Shown: one piece after another, positions 5,775 through 13,165 of the stretch
How the letters are laid out: each line of letters opens with the position of its first letter
Position numbering within the stretch: position 1 is the first letter of the stretch
Assembly: GCA_903889795.1 (NCBI GenBank)
Contig: CAISYW010000060.1
Coordinates: forward strand, 1 to 13,165
Reading direction: 5' to 3'
Length of the DNA: 13,165 nucleotides
From: an uncultured Chlamydiae bacterium
GTDB lineage: Bacteria > Chlamydiota > Chlamydiia > Chlamydiales > SM23-39
The notes under the pieces: model-generated
The model's input: only the letters and a program-made list of their open reading frames with translations
Database searches by the model: none
What the model was told of the DNA's origin: nothing
Translations under genes and position numbers: made by a program

Positions 5775-8468
5775 ATGCGGTGGCTCTTACGCGCTTTGCC
5801 ATTATTTTTTTTCCTTCCCATTGCTCATGCTGAGCTTATTAACACTCAAAATGAAGAAGAGGCTCTTTTCATCCGAAGGATCGCTGATTTTTGGCAAGAG
5901 GGCGAATATCAGACTGTCAAGAGACAGATTGAAGAATTCTTGAAAGAATTTCCAGAGAGTTCGTTTGCGCAATCATTAAGCGCAACGCTGGGCGATCTCT
6001 ATGTGCGTGAAAAAAGTTTTAAAGAGGCTCTTCAGCAATATACTCGCATCACAGACCCTCAAATCGCCAATCGCGTGTTTCTCAACCGGATGCAATGCCT
6101 CCTCGAATTGCAATGGTTTGCCACTCTCTCTGATGAATGCGAACTCTTCTTGCGCAATGAAAATCTGGATCCCGACGTCAAACTCCGCGCAACCTATTTG
6201 CTGGCAACCTCTCTTTATCAACAATGCCTCAATACTCCCAAAGATTCGGAAGATCTGCCTCGTCTTGCCGAAAGGGCTCAACCTTACTTCAAACTTCTAC
6301 TCAATAGTAATTTGTCTCACGAAGTGGCTCAATCTTTTGCCAACCTCTGCTGTATTTTGAAAGACTTTGCTTCCGCCTCGCAAGTCTACCTTCATTTAGC
6401 TGAACAAAATGGCGGCAGCCAGGAAGAAATGCTCTTTCAGGCGGCACTTCTTCAGGCGGAGTTCGACAAATCACTCGCAATGAAAACATTCAATGAGGTC
6501 GCCCTTCTCAATGGCGAGCGGTCTCATGACGCGCTCTATAATCAGCTGGTCTTGAGCTATGACGCCGGCCAATACGAGGACGTTCTTCGAAAAAAAGAAG
6601 AGCTCTTGGAGAAAATCCCCGCCGAACGGCAAAACTCCGCCCATCTTTTTTTCGGCCGCAGCCACCTCCAACTCAAGCAATATCCCGAAGCCCTTCAAGA
6701 ACTCCTCAGATATGCGGACAAAACTACCTCTTCAGAAGCTCTGCGGTCTGCGCTGATCGACATTCTCGAAACGGCCTATCAACTCAACGATGAACCGAGC
6801 TTAAAAATTGCATTGAACCGCTTATCCGAGCAATTTCCTGACGATCTGCAAATTCCCAAAGGAATGCTCGCACACGCGCTGCTCCTCAAAAAAGAAAACC
6901 ATCTCGAAGCAGCTAACCAAGAGATCGAAAACCTCTGCGCGCATTTTAGCAGCTCTCCTGAAATCGAAGCAGCCCGTTTTGAGCAGATCCACATTGATTT
7001 TCAAGAGAAACGCTGGCCATTGTGCCGCAGCCATTGCCAAGAATATTTAAACCTTTTTTCCAATAATTCATTTGCGGCTCATGTCCGGCGCTACCTGGCA
7101 ACAGCCGCTTATCATATGGCCTCCGAAAGCTCTGAGCTCGCATTAAAAGAAGAGCTCGCAGAGCATCTCGAAACCCTTTTAAAACCGGAAATGTCGCTGA
7201 GCGCCCCGGAGAAAAATGATTGGAGTTTTCTTCTCGCCAAAACTGACTATGAGCTCAAGCGTTTTTTGCCGGCGATTCAAATTTTAGAACAACTGATCAC
7301 CGGCGATTCCCCATTTTCTGAGCGCGCAAATGCGATCCTTTTGCTCGCCCTTTGCACCCGCGATGGGCTAGAGGATTTTGCAAAGTTTTGCAGCCAAGCC
7401 GAAGAAGCCTTGGCCCTGCACGCCAATCTTCTCAATGAAGAGTCCCTCCATATTGCACTATTCAACGGTTATCTGGCCCAGACTCCACAATCCATCGATT
7501 GTGCTGCCGAACATCTCTATCTCGCCTTGCAAAAGATAGATATTGAAATGGATAATCTGCGCTGGCTTTCCGATTATTATTTTGCAAAGAGCACCGCTGA
7601 ACAGCGCGATTCGATCCATTTTATTCCGAAAGCTTTTGACACTTTGAATCGATTATTGACGAAAGCCAAAGTGAACATTCACGATTTGGATGAAACAACA
7701 TTGCCCTTTGAAAACTCACTTTTCCAATTAGCCCAGCTTCACGGCAGGCTCGGGCAAACCCAACAGCTGATGGAGCTATTGCAAAACCTCAAGCATCAAT
7801 ATGCGGCACATCCATCGTGGGCCTGGACAAAAGAGGGCGAGGTCGATTTGCTCCTCGGCTCAAATTATTCCCAATCCAATCAAAACGATTTAGCGATCCA
7901 GCTATTCGATCAGATCTTGGCAAAAAATCCCAGCATGCGATCCCGCGTCAGCGCATCGGCATCTTTGCAAACAGCTCAGATCCGCCTCAAAGAGTGGAAT
8001 CAAAAAAATCTTTCGCAAGATGACCCCGAGGCACTCAAAATCCTTGCTCAATTAAAAACGATTGCCTTACAAAAAACATTGGCCAACGAACCAACTCATC
8101 TTGATGCCGCTATCGAATATATCGATTTTCAGACAGGATTGGAAAAAGCAGAAAAAAGAGAGGAAAAACGCCTCGCGCTGCTAACTAAAATGAAAACGGA
8201 TTTTGAAACCTCAGGCGATCTACTATCGAGAGATTATCAAAATACTCGAAAAATTCTGCCTGAAAAAGATCGAATTGTAACTGCATATATGAACTTCATC
8301 GATGCTGAAATTCTTTTTTGCCAATCGAAACTCGCTCGAGAGGAGTGCGATCGCTCTCATTTACAAAAAAAGGCAAAAAACTCGTTAGAAAAGATCGCGT
8401 TAGAGCCTATTAATGCCTTCCTCGCTATGAAAGCGCAGGAACAATTGGAGCAGATGGACGGCAAATAA
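5775..8468 (+). CDS. Secreted 897-aa tetratricopeptide-repeat protein
   Basis: I start the gene at the ATG at 5775 rather than the upstream ATG at 5646. It has an excellent ribosome site (AGGAGAGG, 5760-5767, seven bases away) and begins a textbook signal peptide, MRWLLRALPLFFFLPIAHA, with cleavage before ELINTQ. The mature protein is almost all paired helices with TPR-like spacing, for example QSLSATLGDLYVREKSFKEAL, HLFFGRSHLQLKQYPEALQEL and GSNYSQSNQNDLAIQLFDQIL, from near the N-terminus to about residue 780. The C-terminal 100 residues are charged and helical. It should be a periplasmic or outer-membrane-associated scaffold. Its stop codon is two bases before the start of the VWA gene, which suggests translational coupling and a joint role. 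No enzymatic motif is visible. Confidence 0.85.
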   Translation: MRWLLRALPLFFFLPIAHAELINTQNEEEALFIRRIADFWQEGEYQTVKRQIEEFLKEFPESSFAQSLSATLGDLYVREKSFKEALQQYTRITDPQIANRVFLNRMQCLLELQWFATLSDECELFLRNENLDPDVKLRATYLLATSLYQQCLNTPKDSEDLPRLAERAQPYFKLLLNSNLSHEVAQSFANLCCILKDFASASQVYLHLAEQNGGSQEEMLFQAALLQAEFDKSLAMKTFNEVALLNGERSHDALYNQLVLSYDAGQYEDVLRKKEELLEKIPAERQNSAHLFFGRSHLQLKQYPEALQELLRYADKTTSSEALRSALIDILETAYQLNDEPSLKIALNRLSEQFPDDLQIPKGMLAHALLLKKENHLEAANQEIENLCAHFSSSPEIEAARFEQIHIDFQEKRWPLCRSHCQEYLNLFSNNSFAAHVRRYLATAAYHMASESSELALKEELAEHLETLLKPEMSLSAPEKNDWSFLLAKTDYELKRFLPAIQILEQLITGDSPFSERANAILLLALCTRDGLEDFAKFCSQAEEALALHANLLNEESLHIALFNGYLAQTPQSIDCAAEHLYLALQKIDIEMDNLRWLSDYYFAKSTAEQRDSIHFIPKAFDTLNRLLTKAKVNIHDLDETTLPFENSLFQLAQLHGRLGQTQQLMELLQNLKHQYAAHPSWAWTKEGEVDLLLGSNYSQSNQNDLAIQLFDQILAKNPSMRSRVSASASLQTAQIRLKEWNQKNLSQDDPEALKILAQLKTIALQKTLANEPTHLDAAIEYIDFQTGLEKAEKREEKRLALLTKMKTDFETSGDLLSRDYQNTRKILPEKDRIVTAYMNFIDAEILFCQSKLAREECDRSHLQKKAKNSLEKIALEPINAFLAMKAQEQLEQMDGK

Positions 8469-8470
8469 AT

Positions 8471-10165
8471 ATGCAAACTTCTCTAAATAAGCGCATGCTC
8501 GTTTTTTGCATTTTTACCTCCCTGTTCTTGCATTTTCTCTCTCTTTTTATGCTACAGCATCATTCAATCTGGTTTACCGCGTCGATCGATGCAAGATCTG
8601 TTCACGCCATGCAATCATGGCGTAAAGAACAAATTTTAAAAGAAACGTTCCAAACTCTTTCTAAAAAAGAAACGGCAACGAAGGCAACGTTGCAAAAAAT
8701 CAAAGCTTCGGAACCTTTTGCATATTCATTCCAAGAGCCAAAAGTCGAGCCGATGAATTTATTCTCTACCGAAAAGCCCTGGCATCACGCGAATATGCTG
8801 ATCACTCACTCTCATTTTATACCAACAATTCTCCCTTCGCCCAAAATGACCCTCGAGTTGAATCTCGCCGGATTCAGCGCGCCAAGTCAGCCCACCCTGC
8901 CAGAAACCCAAACACAGGGCTCTCGAGCACCTAAACATCCGGAATGGCCCTCTGCACTGGCGCAGCTCATGCCGCCGAATATCGAAGAGTTGAGAACCCC
9001 CATGATCGCCTACGAAACGCAACCTCACAACACACCAGAGATGACAGAACAATACAGCGCGCGGCGTGCCTTGCTCACAATTCCTGAACCCCCAATGCCT
9101 TCTTTTCCCTCACTCGATGAATTGGAAACGACCACCTATTCTGATTTTTTTGATCTCGATCTGGTGTGCCTGCCTAAACAAAGCGAAAGCGGCTATCTCT
9201 TTGCAATAACAATCATTCCTCGATCCGATTTACAATTACCAAAGCTTCACCAACACTATAACTTTTTAATCGACCGCGCGAACTGCATCCAACGCGACCG
9301 TCTCCTCGCTTCCAAAAACGCGATCCTCAAAGCACTTAATGAACTAGCCCCCGACGACACGTTCAATATCATTGTTTTTGATAGTAAAATTGAAAAACTC
9401 TTTTCAGGATCAAGATCGCCGGATGGCCTTTCGCTCGCTCAGGCAAAAACATTTCTCGAGAAAATCACTCTCGGAAGTTTTTTTGCTCCGGCCGATCTGT
9501 ATAAGAGCTTGCTTTTAACGATACCCGAACAGATTCGAGATGATGAGCTCTATACGGCCATTCTTATGTCCGATGGAGAGAATCTCGCAAAAAAAAGCGC
9601 GCTGCACTCAATCTTGCAGACCTGGACCTGGCAAAATAGCGGCAAGGTCTCCTTATTTACCGTCTCCATGGGCTACGATGCCCAACTTGCCAACCTGGAT
9701 GTCGCTTCCGCTTTAAATAAAGGCCACCTCTATACATCGACCACCCATAGCGGCATTAAGCGCAAATTACTCAAGTTGATGAAAACCATCCAAACACCTT
9801 TAGCCAAAAATATTTCCTGTCACGCCATCAGCAACTCGAACAACCACCCCATTGAACTCTACCCCGGCTCTCGAGAATTGCCCAACTTGTACCTGGATCA
9901 GCCTCTCGTTATCATCGGCAGCTGCGATTCGATGGACGACTTTATTTTGTTCGTCCAAGGGCGGTTAAAAGATCGATGGATGAATATCAAAAAGACCATT
10001 TCCTTCGTCAATGCAAAAAAAGGCGGCCAATCTTTAAATCAAGAATGGGCCCACCATCAGGCCTATCGATGCTACAAACATTATGTGCAAGATACCGATA
10101 TCGCGCATCTAACCGAAGCGCGTGGATGGTTGGAACCCTTTGACATCAAGCCAGCATTTCAATGA
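8471..10165 (+). CDS. Membrane-anchored VWA-domain protein with TonB-like N-terminal helix
   Basis: The 564-aa protein starts with a basic cap (NKR) and one TM helix, residues about 9-28. Within it Ser17-LFL-His21 reproduces the SxxxH pattern of the TonB anchor. Residues about 85-220 are rich in Pro and polar residues, a likely extended periplasmic linker. A von Willebrand A domain follows (about 258-440): YNFLIDRANC at the MIDAS strand, DDTFNIIVFDS, and YTAILMSDGEN with Asp368. The metal site is degenerate: the usual DxSxS is Asp268-Arg-Ala-Asn-Cys272, and the Thr loop reads GSFFAPADL. Residues 450-564 form an unrecognised C-terminal domain. Topology should be N-in, with the rest periplasmic. 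It is coupled to the TPR gene upstream (2-bp gap) and overlaps rsmD by four bases. Confidence 0.8.
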   Translation: MQTSLNKRMLVFCIFTSLFLHFLSLFMLQHHSIWFTASIDARSVHAMQSWRKEQILKETFQTLSKKETATKATLQKIKASEPFAYSFQEPKVEPMNLFSTEKPWHHANMLITHSHFIPTILPSPKMTLELNLAGFSAPSQPTLPETQTQGSRAPKHPEWPSALAQLMPPNIEELRTPMIAYETQPHNTPEMTEQYSARRALLTIPEPPMPSFPSLDELETTTYSDFFDLDLVCLPKQSESGYLFAITIIPRSDLQLPKLHQHYNFLIDRANCIQRDRLLASKNAILKALNELAPDDTFNIIVFDSKIEKLFSGSRSPDGLSLAQAKTFLEKITLGSFFAPADLYKSLLLTIPEQIRDDELYTAILMSDGENLAKKSALHSILQTWTWQNSGKVSLFTVSMGYDAQLANLDVASALNKGHLYTSTTHSGIKRKLLKLMKTIQTPLAKNISCHAISNSNNHPIELYPGSRELPNLYLDQPLVIIGSCDSMDDFILFVQGRLKDRWMNIKKTISFVNAKKGGQSLNQEWAHHQAYRCYKHYVQDTDIAHLTEARGWLEPFDIKPAFQ

Positions 10166-10725
10166 CATTGCGCATACTCGGCGGTCAATTTAAAGGCCGC
10201 ATCCTTAAATCCCCCAAATCGTGCCCTACACGCCCAACGCAGGGGATATTGCGCCAGGCCGTCTTCAACATCTGCCAGCAACAAATCCCGGGTGCGCGTT
10301 TTCTCGATCTCTTTGCCGGCAGCGGAGCCATGGGACTGGAAGCGCTGAGCCGCGGCGCGGAACTTGCCTGCTTTGTCGAACAAAACAGATCGGCCGCTCG
10401 ATCGATCCGCGAAAACATTCAAATCCTTCAAGTGACGGATCATTCCGAGCTATTGGTAATGGATGTTTTTCGCGCCCTAAAAACCCTCGCCAAGCGCAAT
10501 GAAACATTTGATACAGTCTATATTGATCCGCCCTATGGCCAAACAGAGATGATTCGAAACGTTTTACAAGAACTTGAAAAGAATAACCTCATCTCACCTA
10601 AAGCCATCGTCTTTTTCGAAGACTCCACACAAGATAAAGAGCTCGAATATGAATCCCCACGATTGAAGCTCGTGAGCGCACGCAGATTTGGAATCGCCCG
10701 GCTCTATCAATATGAAGCCGAATAG
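10162..10725 (+). CDS. rsmD: 16S rRNA (guanine(966)-N(2))-methyltransferase RsmD
   Basis: This cytoplasmic enzyme uses S-adenosylmethionine to methylate G966 of 16S rRNA in the assembled 30S particle. The 187-aa length is normal. The sequence shows the family N-terminus LRILGGQFKGRILKSP with a following RPT, the SAM-binding motif I FLDLFAGSGAMGLEALSRGA (47-66), acidic Glu73 after strand 2 (FVEQN), Asp101 (VMDVF) and the catalytic motif IV DPPY (122-125). The start ATG at 10162 overlaps the stop of the VWA gene as ATGA, so it is translated by coupling and there is no separate ribosome site to see. Nothing is missing. Its place at the end of an envelope-protein operon says little about its function, which is housekeeping. 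Confidence 0.95.
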   Translation: MTLRILGGQFKGRILKSPKSCPTRPTQGILRQAVFNICQQQIPGARFLDLFAGSGAMGLEALSRGAELACFVEQNRSAARSIRENIQILQVTDHSELLVMDVFRALKTLAKRNETFDTVYIDPPYGQTEMIRNVLQELEKNNLISPKAIVFFEDSTQDKELEYESPRLKLVSARRFGIARLYQYEAE

Positions 10726-10839
10726 CGCCCTTCCCGCGTGAGCGAAAATGGCAAAATGTTCAACCTCTAACGAAAAGACCCCGCACTTAAGGACTTGAAG
10801 TAACCCACTTCTTCAAAGATCTTTTGCCCTGCGCCAGTG

Positions 10840-11004
10840 TATACTGCTGTCGACCTGAAGCTTTGATTTTTGGCGACAAGATTTTGCGTTCCAATGTATT
10901 GCGGAGATCGAAGCCAACTTGCAGCAAGTTAGCGAGATCGAGCGAAACATTGGAACGCAAAAGATGTCGATGAAAAATCAAATGTTCAGGCCGATAGCAG
11001 TATA
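10840..11004. mobile_element. MITE-like palindromic element, copy B
   Basis: This is the same element as 343-505, 165 bp with its flanking TA pairs. The left arm TACTGCTGTCGACCTGAAG... (from 10842) and the right arm ending ...GGCCGATAGCAGTA (11002) are reverse complements with few mismatches, the inner GCGTTCCAATG/CATTGGAACGC stem is perfect, and the centre is again AACTTGCAGCAAGTT. TA stands outside each end (10840-10841 and 11003-11004). Arms are better matched here than in copy A, which suggests a younger insertion. It lies inside the remains of a YD-repeat gene. Confidence 0.88.
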
Positions 11005-11421
11005 TAAGAATAGTTGGTCGAGATCCCTTCAACATTGGTCTCTTCGATGAGATTACAGGAATTCTACAGATAGCGTGTCGTGTAAGTATACTGGCTCGGC
11101 TAACCGAGGTAGTCGGTTTTTTCAATCAGCAAATCGGTTGAGTCATACCTGAATTTTGTGAATTGAAAGTCCTCGTTAAGTTGGATCAGACGACCCTTGG
11201 CATCAAATGTTCGATCAATGGCGAGAGCCCATGCAAAAAAGCGTTTGATGGATGCAGCAGCTTCTTGCGTCGTAAACATACAAAAGCATCTTGGCCATGT
11301 GGGTTCATTTCGCGCAGCAGCTCGCCTTGGCGTTAAAAGTACGCTCGATCGTATAGGCCATGATTCCGTCTGAGCGGTAAATCAGTTTTGTCTTATTTTT
11401 ATAACTTTTTTTGCTACGCAT
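11005..11421 (-). pseudogene. RHS/YD-repeat gene remnant, frameshifted and with stops, cut by MITE copy B
   Basis: Read on the minus strand from an ATG at 11421, the DNA gives LIYRSDGIMAYTIERTFNAK, then after a shift near 11325 ELLREMNPHGQDAF, then after another shift (about 11274) AIDRTFDAKGRLIQLNEDF, FTKFRYDSTDLLIEKTDYLG, a TAG (11100-11102), QYTYTTRYL, a second TAG (11064-11066) and NLIEETNVEGISTNYSY. The recurring Y.YD..G.L....D..G rhythm is that of RHS/YD beads, which form the shell of polymorphic-toxin and wall-associated proteins. The first shift is explained by loss of one G from AAGGGCGAG. The frame then meets the MITE at 11004. A short continuation may lie at 10787-10839. Non-functional as it stands. 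Confidence 0.6.
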
Positions 11422-11486
11422 TTATTAATATTTAACTAAATTGATACAAACCTTATTTAACTACTGATCCGAAATAATCATTTCAA

Positions 11487-11515
11487 TTTACTCGCCCTTC
11501 TTTTTATGTTATAAT
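11487..11515 (+). promoter_or_regulatory. Promoter of the 94-aa orphan gene
   Basis: A perfect TATAAT (11510-11515) and TTTACT (11487-11492, four of six matches to consensus) are 17 bases apart, 41 bases ahead of the start codon at 11557. The surrounding DNA is AT-rich. Confidence 0.6.
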
Positions 11516-11556
11516 TCAACAGTCGTAAGTTAATAACAAAATAAAACGAGGTAAAT

Positions 11557-11841
11557 ATGTCATTACAAGTGTCACGCATTAACCCACATTTTGTTGGAAC
11601 ATTTTTTCATAAACCTGTAAAAGCCAGAGAATTTTTTAATAATGTTGCAATAAATTTTCCAAGAGAAGTCGTAAAAGAAGCTTTAGATAATTTGTTAGAT
11701 ATTAATGAATGCTCTAAAGATCTAAAAGATTTTCAAGCGCGTATTAAAACTTCTATCCGCAGAAATTCTTTAATAACTCCAAAAGATCAGGAATTGTTTT
11801 TGTATATTATCCGAGATGCTAAAAACGTAAAGTTTCTTTGA
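11557..11841 (+). CDS. AT-rich 94-aa orphan protein, function unknown
   Basis: This reading frame has every mark of a real single gene: a promoter at 11487-11515, a GAGG ribosome site (11548-11551) five bases before the ATG, and a strong intrinsic terminator 56 bases after the stop. The product is basic and mostly helical (AREFFNNVAINF, REVVKEALDNLLDI, CSKDLKDFQARIKTSIRRN, KDQELFLYIIRDAKN), with no signal peptide or TM segment. I do not recognise it. Base composition is clearly more AT-rich than the operons at 735-2295 and 5775-10725, so it was probably acquired. It sits between a dead RHS gene and a dead IS, so an orphan immunity protein, antitoxin or effector are open guesses; none is supported by a motif. 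Confidence 0.7.
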   Translation: MSLQVSRINPHFVGTFFHKPVKAREFFNNVAINFPREVVKEALDNLLDINECSKDLKDFQARIKTSIRRNSLITPKDQELFLYIIRDAKNVKFL

Positions 11842-11896
11842 TTTTTATTGACTGTTCAGCGTCAAGTTATTTGACAATTAAACAGTGATTTTAACT

Positions 11897-11924
11897 AACC
11901 GGCTCATTTAGAGCCGGTTTTTTT
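11897..11924 (+). terminator. Strong intrinsic terminator after the 94-aa gene
   Basis: A perfect nine-base stem AACCGGCTC (11897-11905) with GAGCCGGTT (11911-11919), an ATTTA loop and a run of seven T (11918-11924) form a textbook rho-independent terminator on the + strand. Confidence 0.92.
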
Positions 11925-11947
11925 ATGAAAAAATTTAATTAATCGGC

Positions 11948-11958
11948 GGCTTTGTTGC
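11948..11958. repeat. IS5-family left inverted repeat
   Basis: GGCTTTGTTGC, the exact reverse complement of 13052-13062. It marks the end of the IS that is distal to the transposase start. Confidence 0.85.
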
Positions 11959-12001
11959 GCAATTCCTCTCCGCGATGCAGTCTACCTAATGGCCGCCTGA
12001 T

Positions 12002-12963
12002 TTAACAGACCACCTTATAGCTTTTGGGCATCCCAAGTTCCGTCATCCGATTCAATACGTCGAGTTTTATCGCTGTTTCTGTCATCTGAGTCGATTCTTT
12101 GCGAGAGGAAAGACGGTTTCCCAATATTGTTTTATATCGAAACATCAATGTCTCTACCCAATTTCTTGTTTCCAGTGTGCTCGGCCTTCATCGCCAATTT
12201 CCTGGATTCTCCGGATCGCATCATCTCGTGCCTTGAGGCATGGGAACGATTTTTTTCTCTGTAATTTAGCATTCTTGTCAGGTGGGATGATCTGTCTTCC
12301 TCCTCGATCATAAATAGCCTCACGGCAGTCGAATGTGTCACAGGCACCATCACCAAGAATGTCTCCTAACGGGACTCCCCCAAGAGCTTCCATCATATAG
12401 ATCATTGCCTCGTCGTCGTTTATGTTATTCGAGGTCATCGCGTTAACCACTACTTGGCCAGAATCTGTGCACATGGCGACGTGTATCTTGCGCCATGTTC
12501 TGCGATTGGAATAACCATGTTTTCTGACCCTCCATTCACCTTCGCCAAAAACTTTAATCCCCGTTGAATCAAAAATCACATTTAACTTCTCACCGGGCTT
12601 AAGCAACTTTCTCAATGGAATCTGTAGATCTTTTGCTCAACGAGAAAACACCGAATAATGAGGGCATACAAGGTCTATCTTTAGAATTTTGATGATCGAC
12701 TTGATAAATCCCTGCAGAACGCGGAGTGCTGTGCGAAATACAGCTTTGATCGTCAGACCACATCGAATCGCATTGTCTGAATAAATATCTGGTCGGCCGG
12801 ATTTTCCATTTCGCTCGACAGAGTACCATTTCTGAATGGGTTCTTCATCAAACCAAAAAGTGATGGTTCCCCGATTTTCCAAGGATTGGTTATATTCTTT
12901 CCAGTTACGGGTGCGGTATCTGTCTTTCTTCTTAAAGGAGGTTTTATCCTTTTTGGGAGCCAT
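12002..12963 (-). pseudogene. IS5-family DDE transposase, broken by a TGA and a small deletion
   Basis: Read on the minus strand from the ATG at 12963, this is an IS5/IS903-type transposase: NWKEYNQSLENRGTITFWFDE near the start, DIYSDNAIRCGLTIKAVF, FDSTGIKVFGEGEWRVRKHG with the first catalytic Asp, GDGACDTFDCREAI with the second, and VETLMFRYK with the catalytic Glu. Two lesions kill it. An in-frame TGA at 12637-12639 falls where the family has Arg (HYSVFSR-stop-AKDLQIPL), consistent with CGA to TGA. After HWKQEIG a stop at 12154-12156 and a frame change follow, best explained by loss of about 17-20 bases that encoded the residues before VET. The rest reads on to KLDVLNRMTELGMPKSY and a stop at 12002-12004. 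Confidence 0.9.
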
Positions 12964-13051
12964 GTCGAGCCTAAAGTTTTTGTCTTGCAACAAAAAATTT
13001 TAAAGACTCGAGACTCTTAGGGCAAGAGGATCTTCACTCGTAGCTATTTAT

Positions 13052-13062
13052 GCAACAAAGCC
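13052..13062. repeat. IS5-family right inverted repeat
   Basis: GCAACAAAGCC, the exact reverse complement of 11948-11958. It marks the transposase-proximal end of the IS. Confidence 0.85.
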
Positions 13063-13165
13063 ACCATAGGCAGTTCATTGGGAGGAGCCGTTGCGACTGC
13101 CGCTCTTATGAATGCATCGAGCTGTAAACCACCCCTCGATCGAGATCGAGTTCAGTTGATCAACC
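13063..13165 (+). CDS. 5' part of a gene with an exported-protein-like N-terminus, possibly cut by the IS
   Basis: A + strand frame runs from the IS edge off the window: IGSSLGGAVATAALMNASSC then KPPLDRDRVQLIN. The small-residue hydrophobic core followed by Cys and then a polar mature-like stretch resembles the end of a lipoprotein or Tat signal peptide. The first in-frame ATG is at 13108, in the middle of that core, and a TAG lies upstream inside the IS (13018-13020). The likely reading is that the real start and basic signal region were lost when the IS inserted, although a TTG start at 13078 is possible. The visible part is too short to name a family. Confidence 0.35.

Larger units (their letters stand above)
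11945..13065. mobile_element. IS5-family insertion sequence, inactivated
   Basis: The element of about 1.1 kb is bounded by inverted repeats. The left end GGCTTTGTTGC (11948-11958) is the exact reverse complement of GCAACAAAGCC (13052-13062), and the match runs three bases further out with one mismatch. GGCTTTGTTG ends are typical of the IS5 family (IS903-like group). It carries one transposase frame on the minus strand, now broken. I do not see a convincing target duplication at the two flanks, so the exact outer edge is uncertain by a few bases and a later rearrangement is possible. Confidence 0.85.

Noticed and set aside
10787..11125. A 112-aa minus-strand frame
   Set aside because: It stitches together YD pseudogene sequence read out of its original frame, MITE copy B and downstream DNA. 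It is not a coherent protein.
1..13165. CRISPR arrays, tRNA and rRNA genes
   Set aside because: I looked for regularly spaced direct repeats and cloverleaf or rRNA sequence on both strands and saw none. The repeats present are inverted, not arrayed.

Overview
The window looks like an accessory-rich piece of a Gram-negative chromosome. The best guess is an environmental member of the Chlamydiota: an effector-like fragment, a lipoprotein, large periplasmic TPR and VWA proteins, and choline-kinase-like paralogues with signal peptides, on a backbone in the mid-40s % GC by eye. No single gene here proves the taxonomy, so treat it as inference.

Layout. Positions 3-305 hold the 3' end of an AT-rich gene whose residues resemble the His and Asn/Asp part of a C58 (YopT-like) cysteine peptidase. 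A 163-bp palindromic MITE-like element follows (343-505), then a small unrecognised coding remnant. At 735-2295 two same-strand genes encode a glycine-zipper lipoprotein and a two-TM protein with a TPR-like C-terminus. A second, unrelated long palindrome (2301-2457) fills the gap before the first choline-kinase-like gene (2472-3398). A DMT-family transporter (3410-4345, minus) lies tail-to-tail with it, followed by a three-hairpin intergenic region and a second, clearly paralogous kinase (4683-5630). Two kinases flanking a DMT permease recalls the LicA/LicB choline uptake and phosphorylation pair, but both kinases carry N-terminal export signals, which is odd for an ATP-dependent enzyme.

Positions 5775-10725 form a tight operon: a secreted 897-aa TPR protein, a membrane-anchored VWA protein with a TonB-like SxxxH anchor and a degenerate MIDAS (2-bp gap), then rsmD (16S rRNA G966 methyltransferase, ATGA overlap). 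The first two probably act together at the periplasmic face of the inner membrane; rsmD is probably a passenger.

From 10726 to the end the DNA is a decay and insertion zone: a minus-strand RHS/YD-repeat pseudogene into which a second copy of the first MITE has inserted, an AT-rich 94-aa orphan gene with its own promoter and terminator, a dead IS5-family insertion sequence (one in-frame TGA plus a small frameshifting deletion), and beyond its end the start of a reading frame with a lipoprotein-like or Tat-like hydrophobic segment that the IS may have cut off from its true start.
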